Source of the DNA: Cercospora beticola
Lineage: Eukaryota; Ascomycota; Dothideomycetes; Mycosphaerellales; Mycosphaerellaceae
Reading direction: 5' to 3'
NCBI RefSeq assembly: GCF_033473495.1
Contig: NC_088935.1
Coordinates: 5,427,690-5,491,689 of the forward strand
Length of the DNA: 64,000 nt
The notes under the pieces are model-generated. The model worked only from the letters and a program-made list of their open reading frames with translations, made no database searches and had not been told where the DNA came from. Shown here piece by piece: positions 48,690 to 62,003 of this stretch (positions are counted from its first letter, which is position 1; every line of letters begins with the position of its first letter). The translations under genes were made by a program, and so were the position numbers.

Positions 48690-50165
48690 TTATAGAAATA
48701 TTAATAGAGTTATTATAAGCCGTCTTTACTAAACTTAATATTAAGCTATCTAATAAAGTTACTAAGAGTAGCTCTTATAAGGTTCTTAAGTTCTACTATA
48801 CTTATCTCTAGAGTTCGTATAACTATATATATATATTATAGCTTATACTAATAATAATACTTAGGCTTAGAGGATATATAGATTACTAGAGAATAGAAGG
48901 CTATTAAAACTATATATATTAAAAACTTAAGTACTATTCTACTATATAGTATATATATAGTTATAGTCCTACTTATAGCTATACTAACTTAGATCCGAGA
49001 TATAGTTACCTTCTTCTATATATCTAGTACTTTCTACTATTATACTTTTTTATTTATAGCTAGTATAATCTAGAATAATAGTAGTAGTATTATAACCTAT
49101 ATTATACCTATTATACTCTCTACTACTACGGCTTTAGATAACTATATTACTTTCTTTAATCGAGCTAAGTAGACTACTTTCTAGTATCTTATCTTTACTA
49201 GTATAAATATACTCGTTACTAATATCTTTAAGAAAAGTAAGTATACGCTTAAGTATATTATAAAGTAACTATATAAGAAGAGATAGATTACTATAGTACT
49301 ATTAGTAGTAATAGTCTAGAACTCTAATAAAGATAATATATCCTCTAAGGATAATAATAACGATAACCTACTATCTTCTTCTTAGCTAAATAAGTCTAAG
49401 AGAGTTATAAATAATACTCTAAAGATTTAGTAAGCTTATACTATTAGTATCTTTATCGTCGATAAGAGCTATTATTTAAAGGATCCGAAATCGTAGTAGA
49501 CTAATATAGTATATCTTATATCTAATACTAAATATATAATCCTTATAGTAACTCTTTATAAGAACTCTATTAGAAACTTTTAGATATTAATATACTTTAT
49601 TTAGAAGTACTATTACTATCTTATCTCTAAGAGTAATTAGAGTATTATCGATATATTCTAGTATAAGATACTCTACGCCGAGCTTAGAGACTAGTATAAC
49701 TATAATTTCCTCTATATAGTTAAGAATAGTAGTAACTACTTCTATATACTTTTAAACTTCTATAGCTTTAAGTATTACTTTCTAGTTAGTTCTACTAATA
49801 CTATAAAGGCTATTCGAGTTACTCTAGGTCCTCTAATAGCTCTTCTCTTATTATATAAGAAGAGTTATACTTTAGAGCTTCTCGGCTATATACTAATACT
49901 AGATACTAAGATTCTTCTATAGAAGGCGATATATATCGAGTTATAAGCTAAAGAGGTTAGCTATATAGTATACTTATTTATATACGACTAAGTCGTCGAC
50001 TCTATTTCGAGAACTATACTAAATAGTATTTTAGATAAAGGAAATAGCTCTACTAGACGACCTACTCTATAGTACTAAATACTAATATACTTAGTTCTCT
50101 ATAGATATAATAGCTATATTCTAGAGAATAAGTAAGTAGTAACTACTATAGTAATTAACGTACTA
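48690..50165 (+). pseudogene. Unidentified decayed reading frame, copy B
   Basis: At least the part from 49,440 to 50,165 is one continuous frame when TAA/TAG are read as Gln/Trp. It includes SYYLKDPKS, NFYSFKYYFLVSSTNTIKA and VTLGPLIALLLLYKKSYTLE, and ends at the 50,172 palindrome. No family is recognised. It lies beyond the part preserved in copy C. Confidence 0.4.
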
Positions 50166-50171
50166 TAAGTT

Positions 50172-50231
50172 AACTATAAACTCTATTATTAGAGTTTCTA
50201 ATTAAAAACTCTATCGATAGAGTTTCTAGTT
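50172..50231. repeat. Dispersed palindrome, tandem pair, copy B
   Basis: Here the second member is nearly perfect: AAAACTCTATCGATAGAGTTT with outer arms AATTA / TAGTT. The centre TCGA keeps a CG. Confidence 0.75.
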
Positions 50232-51414
50232 ATTTTCTAGCTTAATATAATTATATACTAATCTCCTCTTAGCAAAACTAAATTATTAGATACCTTCTAG
50301 TATTTCTATATATATATAAAGAGCGACTATAAGTATATAGCTCCTATTATCTATTTTAATATACTCGAATAGCTTATTAAAATCTCTATTAAAATATAAT
50401 ATCTTCTTTTTCTAGTAGTTAAGTATATTCTAGAGTAGAGTAATAGTTTTATTATATAGGTTAATAACTCTATTTCTCGAGCGGAAGTTAAAATAGTCTT
50501 AGACTTCTATAGTATATACTTCGTTACCTTCTAGGCTAATATAACTACTACTAATCGGTTTATATAGAAGAATAACTATAATACTAATCTACTTATTAAA
50601 GCTACTATTATATCGACTCGATCTACTTCTAAGTCGGCTAACTTCTAGTATAGTAGCTATATCTAAGTATTTATAGAGACTATAAGCTATATAGTAGCTT
50701 TATAATATATTAGTCGAAGTAACTATATCGGCTAAAAAGAGAAGTAGCTTATATACTTTCTTATATAGAATAAAAGTATAGACTAAGCTCTATAGTATTT
50801 ATACTTATAGTAGTTTAGAGAGTAGATTTCTATTATAGTTAATATTCTACTCGAGCTCGTTTAGGCCTATATAACTAATATAGATACTATAATAAAGTAG
50901 AAATAGACTAGAGTAGTAAGCTCGAAGTATAAGAACTTCGAAGAACTCGCTATATTTAAACTATATTTATACTATACCTCGGTACTTATTCGTTAACTAT
51001 TTAGTATTTAGTCTAAGTAACTAGATTCTATATAGAGATAGAAAGATCTCGCCGATCTTTAAAAGAAGAATCTTAGTTTCTATAAAAAGCTCTATTACTT
51101 TATAGTAGATAGCTAGCTAGTAATCGAGCTTATTTATAAGATTCGATATAATAAAGTAAATAATACTACTAACTACTTCTAGCAAATCGACTCCTTAGAG
51201 TAGAATAACTTAGTCTATAAGAGTTCTACTCTAGTACTAAAGAAAGTTATTAATCTATATAGCTATTAGAAAGATATAGATCTAATTAATAATAATAACT
51301 AGATTATTACTATTCTTATTTAAGCTACTAAGAAGATTATAATAAATCCGCTTACTATTATATATAGTAAGCGAGTACTAGGTATATTCTACTTCTAATT
51401 CCTATTTATAGTAT

Positions 51415-51474
51415 AACTAGAAACTCTATCGTTAGAGTTTTAGGAACTAAACTCTATTATTAGAGTTTCTAGTT
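51415..51474. repeat. Dispersed palindrome, tandem pair, copy B
   Basis: AACTAGAAACTCTATCGTTAG begins the first member; the second ends TAGAGTTTCTAGTT. It precedes the coiled-coil-coding segment. Confidence 0.75.
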
Positions 51475-51599
51475 ATTTTTCTTATATTAAGAAATCTAGT
51501 TCTTCTCTAGTCTAGTTTCTAGTATATAATTTACTAATAGTTCTCTAGATATTCTTATTATAGTATATAACTCTATCCTAGAGCTTTCGATCTAGATCT

Positions 51600-52320
51600 A
51601 CTAAGCTATTTTTTACTAGAAAAGAAATATTAAGAAAGTAGTATATAGAGAAGACTATAATAGTACTATTTCTATAATAGATAATAATAGTAATAACTTA
51701 TCGAATACTTTTTCTTCTATAGATAAAACGCTAATATATAAGTATAGTTATCTATATAATAGTAATAAGCTATATAAGTAAGCTAAGCGAAATAGAATAT
51801 ATTTTAAAGAGAATACTAACCTAGTAGCTAGTCGAGTAATAGACGAGTTTACTACTATAATAGAGAAGAAGTAGCTCGAGAAAGTAGCTTAGAAGTAAGC
51901 TAAGAAGAAGAATAAGAAGTAGGCTAAGTAAGCTATAGAAAAGTAGGCTACTTATAATAAGAAAGTAAAGTAGCTTAATAAGAAGATAAAGTAGCTTAAG
52001 AAGAAAATAAAGTAGCTCGAGAAGGAAATAAAGTAGCTTAATAAAAAGGTAAAGTAGCTTAAGAAAGTAGCTTAAAAGTAAGCTAAAAAGAAGAATAAGA
52101 AGTAGGCTAAGTAAGTAGTTAAAGAGTAGGCTATCTATAATAAGAAAGTAAAGTATAAGTAGATAGAAGTAAAGAAATAGACTAAGAACAAAGTAGATAT
52201 ATAAGCTAAAATAGTAGTAGATAAGTAAGCTATTTAAAATAAAAAGAAAAAGTATAAGTAGACTAAAGTAGAGAAGTAAGTCTAGTAAGTCTAATAAGTC
52301 TAGAAAGTAGAGAAGAAGTA
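51600..52320 (+). pseudogene. Decayed frame encoding a Lys/Gln-rich coiled coil, copy B
   Basis: The plus-strand frame is strongly lysine/glutamine/alanine rich, with repeated KQAxKK and KxKQLxK. Five exact-length 21-bp units (51,967-52,071) encode a heptad of the form K-x-K-Q-L-x-K once TAG is read as Gln. This is the last gene-like segment before the header of copy C. Function is unknown. Confidence 0.5.
51967..52071 (+). repeat. 21-bp tandem repeat (heptad-coding), five units
   Basis: AAAGTAGCT anchors recur at 51,967, 51,988, 52,009, 52,030 and 52,051, exactly 21 bp apart. Seven codons per unit match one coiled-coil heptad. Confidence 0.8.
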
Positions 52321-52325
52321 AGCTA

Positions 52326-52490
52326 TCTATATTTAGAATCTAAGTAGTAAGACTTTAATACTTAGAGTTAGATAGAAGTAGTACTTCCTCTAACTCTTAG
52401 TAATACCTATATTTAGGATCCGAGTAGCGAGACCTTAATACTTAGAGTTAGATAGAAGTAGCGCTTCTTCTAGCTCTTAGTAATACCTCG
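52326..52490 (+). repeat. Duplicated header at the B/C junction (two units of about 80 bp)
   Basis: The header beginning CTATATTTAG(A/G)AT occurs twice in tandem, each followed by CTTAATACTTAGAGTTAGAT and ending TCTTAGTAATAC. Copy A has one long header and copy B a short one lacking the inner segment. Confidence 0.8.
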
Positions 52491-52544
52491 CTATATAGTA
52501 CCTCGCTACTTAGCTTAATTAGCTATATTAACTCGTCGTATACT

Positions 52545-52790
52545 ACGCGTTTATACTCGTTATATATCGCCGTATATTCGTATATTATATATTCGCTCGT
52601 TATATATTATTATATATTCGCTTATCGTATATTTGCTTATTATATATTCGCTTATTATATATTTGCTCGTTATATATTCGCTCGTCGTATATTTGCTCGT
52701 CGTATACTACTTATTATATACCGCTTATCGTATACTACTTATCGTATTACTACTTATCGTATTGCCGCTTTATATACTATACGTCGCCTA
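52545..52790. repeat. Header minisatellite, copy C (shortest)
   Basis: About 250 bp of ATTCGCTTATTATAT- and TACTACTTATCGTA-type units. The array length varies among copies (about 380, 400 and 250 bp). Confidence 0.85.
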
Positions 52791-52953
52791 CTCTATATAA
52801 AACCTCTATATACTATCGAGATACTTTCGCTACTATCGAAGCGGATATTATCCGCTTACTAAGCTCTCTATAAACTAGATATCTTCGCTTTAAAGCTTAT
52901 CTAAGAATATAGTATCGATTACTATAGTAGACTATATAGGTACCTAGGTAAAT

Positions 52954-52985
52954 AACTAGAAACTCTATTAGTAGAGTTTATAGTC
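52954..52985. repeat. Dispersed palindrome, copy C no. 1
   Basis: This is the counterpart of 37,450, with the same arms and loop. Confidence 0.8.
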
Positions 52986-53115
52986 TTATTCTTATTAAGT
53001 CTATTAGTCTACTAACGATAATACGATTAATCTTACTAAAGATAATAATAAAGTAGTTAAGTAGAGATCTCGGCAAGTTATAGCCTCTAAGGCCGAGAAA
53101 GATAAGGTCTCGAAT

Positions 53116-55154
53116 AAGATAATAATTAACTACCTACTCTATTATATTTATAATAAAAGTAGTACGCTTACTCTATAGTTCTATTAGCAAAATACGAGGA
53201 TATTTTAGGTAGATTATATACCTTATAGAGAGCTAAGAGATAGTCTAGAGCGTTCTCGGAAGTACTATAGACGTTATTATTTAAACCGAGACGTATACTT
53301 AATACTATAATATATATATTATAGTCTAAATATAATAAAGTCTCGGTCGTAGTAAGTTCTTTATTAAGCTTATAGTTAGCTAGCTTCGTTATATTAGCTA
53401 GATATAATAGATTATATATAGTATTCGAGTAATTCTTATTATCTATAAGCTAATAAAGCTAGCTCTAAGCCGACTCGAAATAGCGCTATAGGTCGTTATC
53501 TATAGAGTCTAGGATCTTATTAATAAGATCGAGCAGAGCTATTACGTAGATAACCTCCTTTACGAAGCTAGTATAAGTACTTTCGACTCGGACGATATAC
53601 TATTCGGCTAGCCTCTCCTACGGCTTAGATTACTTATAGAAGGTATTCTAAACTAGTAGTACGCTCGGTATTCCGGGAAGTTTAGAGCCGCGCGTATACT
53701 TATATAGCTTCGTAATCTAATTAATAGCTTCCTTACGATCTATATTACTTTTTCTTTTCTCGATACTATTAGCTTTACTCTAGTTATACTTACTTAAAGT
53801 ATCTATACTAGAAGTAACTCTATTCTAAGCGAAGTAGTACTTATATCTAAATACTCTAATCTAGGTAGCGAAGTAGTCCTAGAGGTTAGCGATAACTATA
53901 GAAAGATATTTTAGTTTAATTTCCGAAGTACTTATAATATTTAAATAAAAGAACTCGTTATAGAAGTTTCTAGCTACTACGTTATATATAATATTAAAAA
54001 CCTTAAAGCTAATATCTCTAAGGATCTTTTACTATTAATTAGGATCCGTACGCTTACTTCTAAGCTCTTATAGCTTATCTATAGTCTTCCTAAGTAGTTT
54101 TGTAATCTTATCTTATAGTTTAGGAAGATCGCGCTTATATTACTCGACTCTTAATCTAGATACTTAATTATAAAGAGTAGCGATCTCTTTTCTATTAAAG
54201 GGAATACTCTTCTAGCGACCGGAGCTAGTAAAAACCTACTCTTAATAGTAGCGTAGCTTAAAGTCTTCCTTACTACTAGCGATAGGCTAGTTTATAACTA
54301 TATACTAGCTAAGCTAAAGTAAAATACTTTTATTTATAAAGAGGTCGAGATACGATTGCTCTTACTTCGAACTCGATATTAGTCTATCCGGCTTTATAAT
54401 AATTCCGAGAGTACGAGCTCCTATTAGATTATACTAGTAGCAAATTATTAAGATCTTATATATAGCTAGATCGATAGTAGTAGGTATTACTACGAGAATA
54501 ATCGTATAATTATTAGCGAGGACCTTAGTATATAGATCTCTAATAAACTTAAGGTCGTCTTTAGTATAAATATCTATAGTTATATAGATTAAGCCTAGTA
54601 AATCGAGTAGTAAGAAATAACTGCGCGTCGGGCCTATAATCTTAACGTATAGTCTATATACCGAAAAAGCGTTATAGCTGTCGCCTAATTTCTTTAAGCC
54701 TATCTATAAGATCGCCTTATTAATTAGTTACTAGAAGTCTTTAAAATCTATAAGCTCCTTATCGAACTTTATAAGCTTCTTACGTTCTACTAGAGTACTC
54801 TTTAGGCTAGGTATAATTTTAACTATAACTAATTTAAAATCTATATTATATAAAGTAATCTAAGTAGCGAATTATATATAAATACTCTTAGCTTATAGAA
54901 ATAGGACTTAGGTTAGTCTAGTAAGTAGTAAACTCTTACTAGCTAACTAATTACTATATACGATAATCTCCGGTAGCTTTAGTAGATCCTCTAAGCCGTA
55001 GGTCTAAAGCTCGTTTATAACTTTAAAGCTTTTATATATATCTTTATTTTAAAGCTTATCTAGAAAGGCAGTATCGATTACTATAGCTAATTCGTTATTA
55101 GCCTCTTCTTTATAAGCGCCGTATATATTACTATATACTATTTAAGCGAGGCCG
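53116..55154 (-). pseudogene. Dynamin-family GTPase relic, copy C (best preserved)
   Basis: This copy gives the clearest reading of the minus-strand gene. The G4 region reads ARTLGIIIKPDRL near 54,375-54,415 with Lys-Pro-Asp intact. The G3 region reads LLLDLLGLI (CCA to CTA turns Pro into Leu) near 54,590-54,620. The P-loop and stalk align with copies A and B without gaps. It still contains many in-frame TAA/TAG and is not functional. Confidence 0.82.
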
Positions 55155-55509
55155 GATAATATTATACGCGCTACTAGATTATATATCGCTATATTAGTAG
55201 ATAAGAGGCTAAAGAAGAGTCGCTTTAGAATCGAGATAAACTATAATCGATAGGTTATTAAAGAAATTCGAGTAGATATAGATAGTAGAAGCTATTTTAT
55301 ATACTAGGTAGTTAGCTATAACGAAGTAAGTAAACTATTATTAAGTAAAGCCTTTAGCTTTACTAGCCTACTACGCTTCTTATATAATAGACGATAGTCT
55401 ATATCGTATAGCTTCTCCTTTCTATACTTCTTACCTACCTTACTACTATCTTTTATATTCTCTAGTAATCGGCGAGCTATCTACTCGAAGCGTATTCGTA
55501 TAGTTAAAC

Positions 55510-55541
55510 GACTAGAAACTCTAACGATAGAGTTTATAGTC
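55510..55541. repeat. Dispersed palindrome, copy C no. 2
   Basis: It lies between the divergent relics. The centre reads TAACGATAG where A and B have TAATAATAG, a CG/TA exchange. Confidence 0.75.
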
Positions 55542-56756
55542 TTACTATAGCTAAATCTACTTATCTAAAGTATAGATAGTTATATCGCTTAGATATAATA
55601 CCTATTTATCGATATTCTCTATATCTAGGTCCGCTATTCTTAGACTATAGTTATAGTATATATCTCTAGCCTCTAAGGCCCTTTATATAGTTATAAGTGC
55701 CTTATATATTATAGCGCTACTATATTAAATAGCTCTAGTTACTACTTTACTTTCTATATCGTTTCGGTCGCTCTTATCGATACTAGGCGTCTGCTCTTAT
55801 ATTACTATATAGCGCCTCTTCGTATTGCCTCTCTTTTATACTTTAGTTTATATAGTAGATAATTAGGTCGTAAGTACGATCTATATAGCCTATAACGCTT
55901 TTAATTCTAGCCGATCCTCTTCTAGGTCTAGAAAGAATACTTCTACTATTCGGCGGCCTTCTATACTCTTAGTCCTTATATTTAGCGAAGCGATATCTAA
56001 ATTAATAATATATTTTAACTTTAGTACTCTACTACGATTCTATTATCGCTAAACTAGATCTAGTCTTTAGGACCGAGCGTATATCTAACTAGCCTCTGCT
56101 TCTTCGAGTATATACTCTCGCTTATAATTTACTACGATCTAGAATAGTAGTCGCTTTAGCGCTATAGCTAGCGAGTTATACCTTAGTCTATTCTCTAGTC
56201 GAAGTTTATCGAACTAGTTCTCCCTCTATACTTTCTTAATAATCTATAGGCTATCTCTTTATATAGTATCTATAGATTTACCTATTCTAATATTTACCTA
56301 TACGATTATATTCTAGTCTATATTCTCTAGCTATACCTCGCTTATATATATCTCCGGATTCTTATATATTTTCTAAATCTAGTATATCTCTACGTACTAC
56401 TATAGAAGCGCTATCTATAGGCCTACGTTTTTACTATAGTCGGTAAGTAATTCGAGTACTTCTTAGATAATATCTACTAGTATCTAGCTTCGTTATAGGT
56501 TCTAAATACGTTCTAATATAGATAGTCTCTTAGTATCGAAGTATAGCTAGAAGAGTTAGTAGTTTACTTTATTATCGGATATAATATCTAGCCGACTCGG
56601 GATATTATAGCTAGTTATAGTATTAAATCGCTCTACTTACGAGTATATCGTATTCTAGTCTATATTAGTCTATAGATATACTATTACTCTCGATAGGTAT
56701 TCTCGATAATACGATTATAGTACGCTAGTAAAGCAGGACGTATTACGCTCGAGGAC

Positions 56757-59700
56757 TCGTATTAGGTATCGGGCTATAATTAGTTAGTATATCGATATAT
56801 TATCCTAGTATTTATAATATAATATCTCTTTCTAAGAGGTAGATATTATTCTATTACTATAATACGACCTAGACCTACTCTACTATTATTTCGATATAAT
56901 ATATATATAGACGACTTAGTTAAGCTATTTAATCGAATCTTCGAGTAGTACGTATATAATACTATTCTCGTCTATTAGAAATATACCTATACTATATCTT
57001 CTATAATAGTTCTAATATATCTTTATAAGAACTACTCGAGTATTATAGTACTTAAGCGAAAGACTCTTAGCGAAATAGTAAATATAATACTCTAGTTAGC
57101 TCGGTAGGTCGAGGATATTAATTAGCTTGCTCTAATAGTCGAACTAATACTTATAATTCGAGTCGTAACTAGCTTCGCTTATTCGGTAGTTAATAAATAG
57201 AGTCGAGAATATAGCTATCTTAGTAGTACTTAGAAGACGATAGACGTCTATTTATATACCTATTATTAGTAGAAGAGTATATAGAGTAGAGGTAGTACGA
57301 AGCGGATATAGGAAAAGTACGCTTCTAGGAAGCCTTATTAGTATAGTATATAGTATTAAGAGTAGTTTAGAGTAGCGCTCTAAAAGAAGTATATCGAGGT
57401 TAGTCGTAGAAGTTATATACCTATACTTCGAGTAACTACTTCTACTTCGGTTATAGTATTTATAAAGGTAGAGATTAGGTTACTTAAGACTATAGACGAA
57501 CTTATCGATATAGGTAACGCCGTCGTCGGTTCGGATAGTAATTATATATCGTTATTAGTACTATAGGCGCGTTAGTTAATAATTAATATCTATTTCGCCT
57601 AGCTATCGAAAGCCGATATCTCTTCTACTATAGTACTTCCTTCTAAAAGTAGTAATACTATTCTCGAAGCTCTCGTTATATATATACTCGATATAGTAAC
57701 TATAGCGTATAAGGTTACTATAATCTAGGAAGGCATTTTATAGCTATATATAATAGAGCTCGGTATATTTAGTAGTATTAAGTTCTAGCGCGTCCTCTTC
57801 TATCTAGAACTAAGTAACGCTACTTACTATAAATACTTCTATATACTCTAGTAACTAGTATATTATTATAGTCGAGTCGCTATAGTACTAGACCTATACT
57901 TTAATACTAAATATAATCCTCGGTATAGATTTATAGTACGGTATAGCTATATATAGTAGGATACTATATTATCTCTATTAGATAAGAATAGCGCTCTTTA
58001 TAATAATACTAGACCTAGAGCTATAGAGTTATACCGTACTATTATTTTATTTATCTTATCTCTCGCTATATAGGAAATACTACGCTATCTATTCTAGTCG
58101 CTCCTCGTTAGTTTCGTAGCTATATTTAGTATTACTTCGAGGACTAGTATCTAGGTAGAAGCTTATAACTATAGTAGTACGCTAGATAGACTAGTCTAGG
58201 CTATATAAGTTCTAATCTATTAGGATATAGTAAAGGTAGCTAGCGATAGACCGGCCGGTATATTATATAAACTTCGGGAGCGTCGTATATATATACTTAA
58301 TATAGCTAGGTAGAATACTATATTAGAGATACTATATTAGAGAAGCTACTTAATATAAGTTAGTAGGGAGATAGTAGCCTAGTATTATATAACGTAGAAC
58401 GATAACTATACCGCTCTTATATACGCTAGCGTAGAGTATTAGATAAGCTATTTCTAGACTCTTATAAAAAGCGAATTCTAGAAGTGTTCGTAGCTACTCT
58501 ATAACGAACTTTTAATAGATATAGCGTACGTATAGCTATAGCCTATATACTTATATAATATAGACGCGAATTCGTAGCCTAGATTTAGCTTTATAAAATA
58601 TACTACTAACCTTCTTTTACTCGCTAGTATAGGCGAGCTCGTACTAGGTAAGATTATATCGGTCTCTATTATAGCTAATATATTCCTCTATAATATAGAA
58701 GAGACGATACTCTACTAGTAGTATACTATACTATATTCGTATAAAGTAAGTACCTAGGCCTTCTTATAGAGTATAGCTATCCTATTATACGTTACTAGTA
58801 GATAGCTAGTACGATAAACTAAATTCTTATATATAACGTAGTATAATACTAACGTAAACCGAAATATCTCTCTTATAAATAGTTAGATTATAATATATCT
58901 ACGCTATTATAAAGGCTAGGTAATTACTAGGTACTCGAAGTATAATATCTATTTCGTCTCTTCTATACTAGTATATCTACTTATCGACTATATTATATAT
59001 ATTCTTCCTATATATTAGAAGGTACTATAGGAGCTATTTCTAGAACGCAAGCTATCTTCTTATTTATTTAAGTCTTATAGAGAACTATAGGATAGTAAAA
59101 GCCTCTCGTATTCCTTAGAAGCTACCTCTACTCGGTACTATATTCCTATACTAAAGATCGCTAACTAGCGATAGCTTATAGTTACTATTATAAAGTCTCT
59201 TTTAGCTACGGATATAATCTATTTCGATATATCTACCGACGTCGATAATAACTAAGAATACGACGCCGATAGTAATATATTTGCCTTTACTATATAGCGT
59301 AACTATATAATCTTTATAGTTAATTATTTATATACTAATTAAACTAAAGCTACTAATATCTAGGACGGGCTAATTAGTATAGGTCGATAGGTATCTAAAA
59401 TCTAGTATATATTATAGAGTATAGATTAGTTATTCGAGTAGAGTATAGGTAATAATCGTTACTCTATTAATACCGAGGCTTAATCCGATATAGTCTAGTA
59501 GTTAAATACTTATCGTAGGCGTAAGTATATTATATCTAGTAGCAATACTCTTCTAGATATTAGTCGGAGGCTTACTAGCTAGCGCGACTTCGGATAGCGA
59601 TTCTAATATTAGCTATAGATACTCGAAGCTATTATATCTAGCCGCGAGGAGGTAGTTATAATTATAGCGACTAGAGTAGAGAAGTCGCTCCTTTTTATAC

Positions 59701-61453
59701 TCTCTTATCTTCTCTCTATAGCTACTATTATAATTATAATCCTTCCGCTTATATCTCTATAAATAGATATAGTATAAAGGCTATAGGAGTATAAGTTATT
59801 ATATATAGAATAGTTAATAGGCTAGAGGCCTAACTATCCGCTAGTACTTATTAGTACTAATATAGCTATATCTCTCGACTTCCTTAAGTATATCTAGTAT
59901 CTTATTACTAACGATCGCCTAGACTATATTATAATAGATAAATATTACTTTATAGTAGTCGCTATATATTATTATAAATACGTTCTATAACTACTATAGA
60001 TCCGAGTAGTATAAATATAGTTTATTTACTTTACTACGTCGCTACTACTAATAATAGAGTAGAAGTTTAGATAGTAGAACTTTCTAAAGGACTCTTTAAT
60101 TCTCTATATATCTACGAACTACCTAAATATTCGGTATACTATACGAACGAGACTAGCTAGAGGTTCTCGGGACGACTTAGATAATAAACTCGACTAGTTA
60201 TAGAATATTATTTAGAAGTATATATATCCTCTATATATATTTATAGCTAGGAAGGACAAGGTAATTATATATATAAATTACTACTTATAGGCTATATATA
60301 TTACGTCTTAGTTCGAGTACTACTTATATATATCCGAGTCTAGCTTATCCGAGAAGAAAGCTAATATTATCGACTATTAGCTCGTAGACGATAGGTCTAG
60401 ACTATTAATTATAATATAAGTACTAGCCGAGAGCTTCGATTATCTCTATATATATATTATTATCTATTTTAGGAAGATTAACTTATTATTATATTTTAGT
60501 TAGAAGACTAGTCGAGCTAGGCGAGATAGTATACTTATAACGAGCGTCGTACTACTTTCTACTCTATAGTAGCCTTCTCCTACTATTATAGTTAGTAACG
60601 ATTATAACTATATACCCGACTATATAAACCTTTCGCTCCGACCTTAATATAAAGTCTAAGTAATTAACGTATTTCTATCTAGATATACCTATTATCGTAG
60701 TATATTAAGTATCTACCTCGATAGCTCTATTATATTTTATATATATTCTAGTCCTAATAATACGCTATATAGTATATATATATATACTATAAGCGACGAT
60801 ATAATAGACGTCTCTAATTCTACTAATAACTCTCTACTATATAGAAGTATAGAGGAAATAGCCTAATAGCTTACTATAGACGCTACTTTAATTAAATAGT
60901 ATTAGATCTATCTCGCTATATATATTAGGTAATATATATACTATATAGTCTATAGCGTCGATACTAAATATAATTTCGAGTATTATACTAACTTCGGTAT
61001 AGTCCTAGATATCTAGAGATATACTAACTATCGCTATAATAGTACCTATCTTATACTATACTTCTATTACTTCTACTACTTATAGCTCTAGCCTATTATC
61101 TATAGGTTACGCTTATAGACTAGCCTAATATATTATTTCTATAACGTTATATTTCCTATATATATCGTTATATTCTAAACCTAGCGCCTATAGTTACTTT
61201 TTACTTTTGCTTATACTTCTACTAATTTAGACTAGTATCTCGACTAGATTCGTATAAAGGTTCTCTTCGGAAGTAGAGATACTATCTAAAGTATTATCGT
61301 CGTTACCTTTATCTTTATAGAGCTTTTTAAATAATTCGACTATATAATACTAAATATAATCGATAAATATAATAGACTAGGAACTATAATAGAGATATAA
61401 TTACTAATATTCGACTAAGGTTTAGAGTTATAAAACCGACTAGTAACCGAAAT
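56757..61453 (+). pseudogene. RecQ-type telomere-linked helicase relic, copy C (best preserved)
   Basis: Walker A is at 59,667 (ATRVEKSLLF) and the DECH-derived box at 59,937 (DKYYF). Motif VI is at 60,501-60,530, reading *KTSRARRDS. Each of its Ser/Arg oddities reverts to Gly by undoing one TG-to-TA change, giving the classical RecQ TGRAGRDG. All three lie in one frame, with the same 90-codon spacing between the first two as in A and B. The frame ends at the 61,455 palindrome. This copy settles the family assignment. Confidence 0.88.
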
Positions 61454-61454
61454 C

Positions 61455-61487
61455 GACTAGAAACTCTATTATTAGAGTTTAGTTTCC
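61455..61487. repeat. Dispersed palindrome at helicase 3' end, copy C
   Basis: It matches the copy B element at 45,951 position for position. Confidence 0.75.
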
Positions 61488-61647
61488 GAGTAACGAGTAA
61501 GTATTCTACTAGTAGGATATCTAGTTAATTTATATTATATAGGTCTAGTTTCGCTTTATAAATATAGTTATATACTATCCTCGTAGCCTATAGTACTCGA
61601 TATACTACTATAGCTCTCTATAGTATATATAATATTTCTATAGTAGT

Positions 61648-61680
61648 AACTAGAAACTCTATCGATAGGGAATATTAGTT
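61648..61680. repeat. Dispersed palindrome, copy C, second after helicase
   Basis: This is the counterpart of 46,144; the right arm is degenerate in both copies. Confidence 0.65.
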
Positions 61681-62003
61681 ACCTAGGTACCTTTCGGCCT
61701 AACTTTAGTTATAGTTATAATAGCTTTATAGCTTTATTTTCTAGATAGCTATAGCGGCTATATTGCTCTAATTAGCCTATAGTAGAAGCTATAGTATATA
61801 CGAGTAGCTTCTAGATATAGAGTAGAGCTATTAGCGATTCTAATTAGTAGATAGTATATACCGATATACGTACTAGACGTAAGTAAATAAAATTTGTTTA
61901 CTTACTACTAGTAGTATATATACTCTTCTATAGTATAAATACTCGCTATTACTACTTCTAAACCTTTCTACTTATATTAACTTCTACTACTCTAGTATCT
62001 ATA

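Larger units (their letters stand above)
36793..52325 (+). repeat. Subtelomeric unit, copy B (full length, about 15.5 kb)
   Basis: It runs from its header at 36,793 to the header of copy C. It contains the minisatellite, dynamin relic (minus), helicase relic (plus) and a 6.4-kb tail of decayed plus-strand frames separated by palindromes. It lies at a constant offset of 15,504 from copy C over more than 11 kb, with no net insertion or deletion. Confidence 0.9.
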
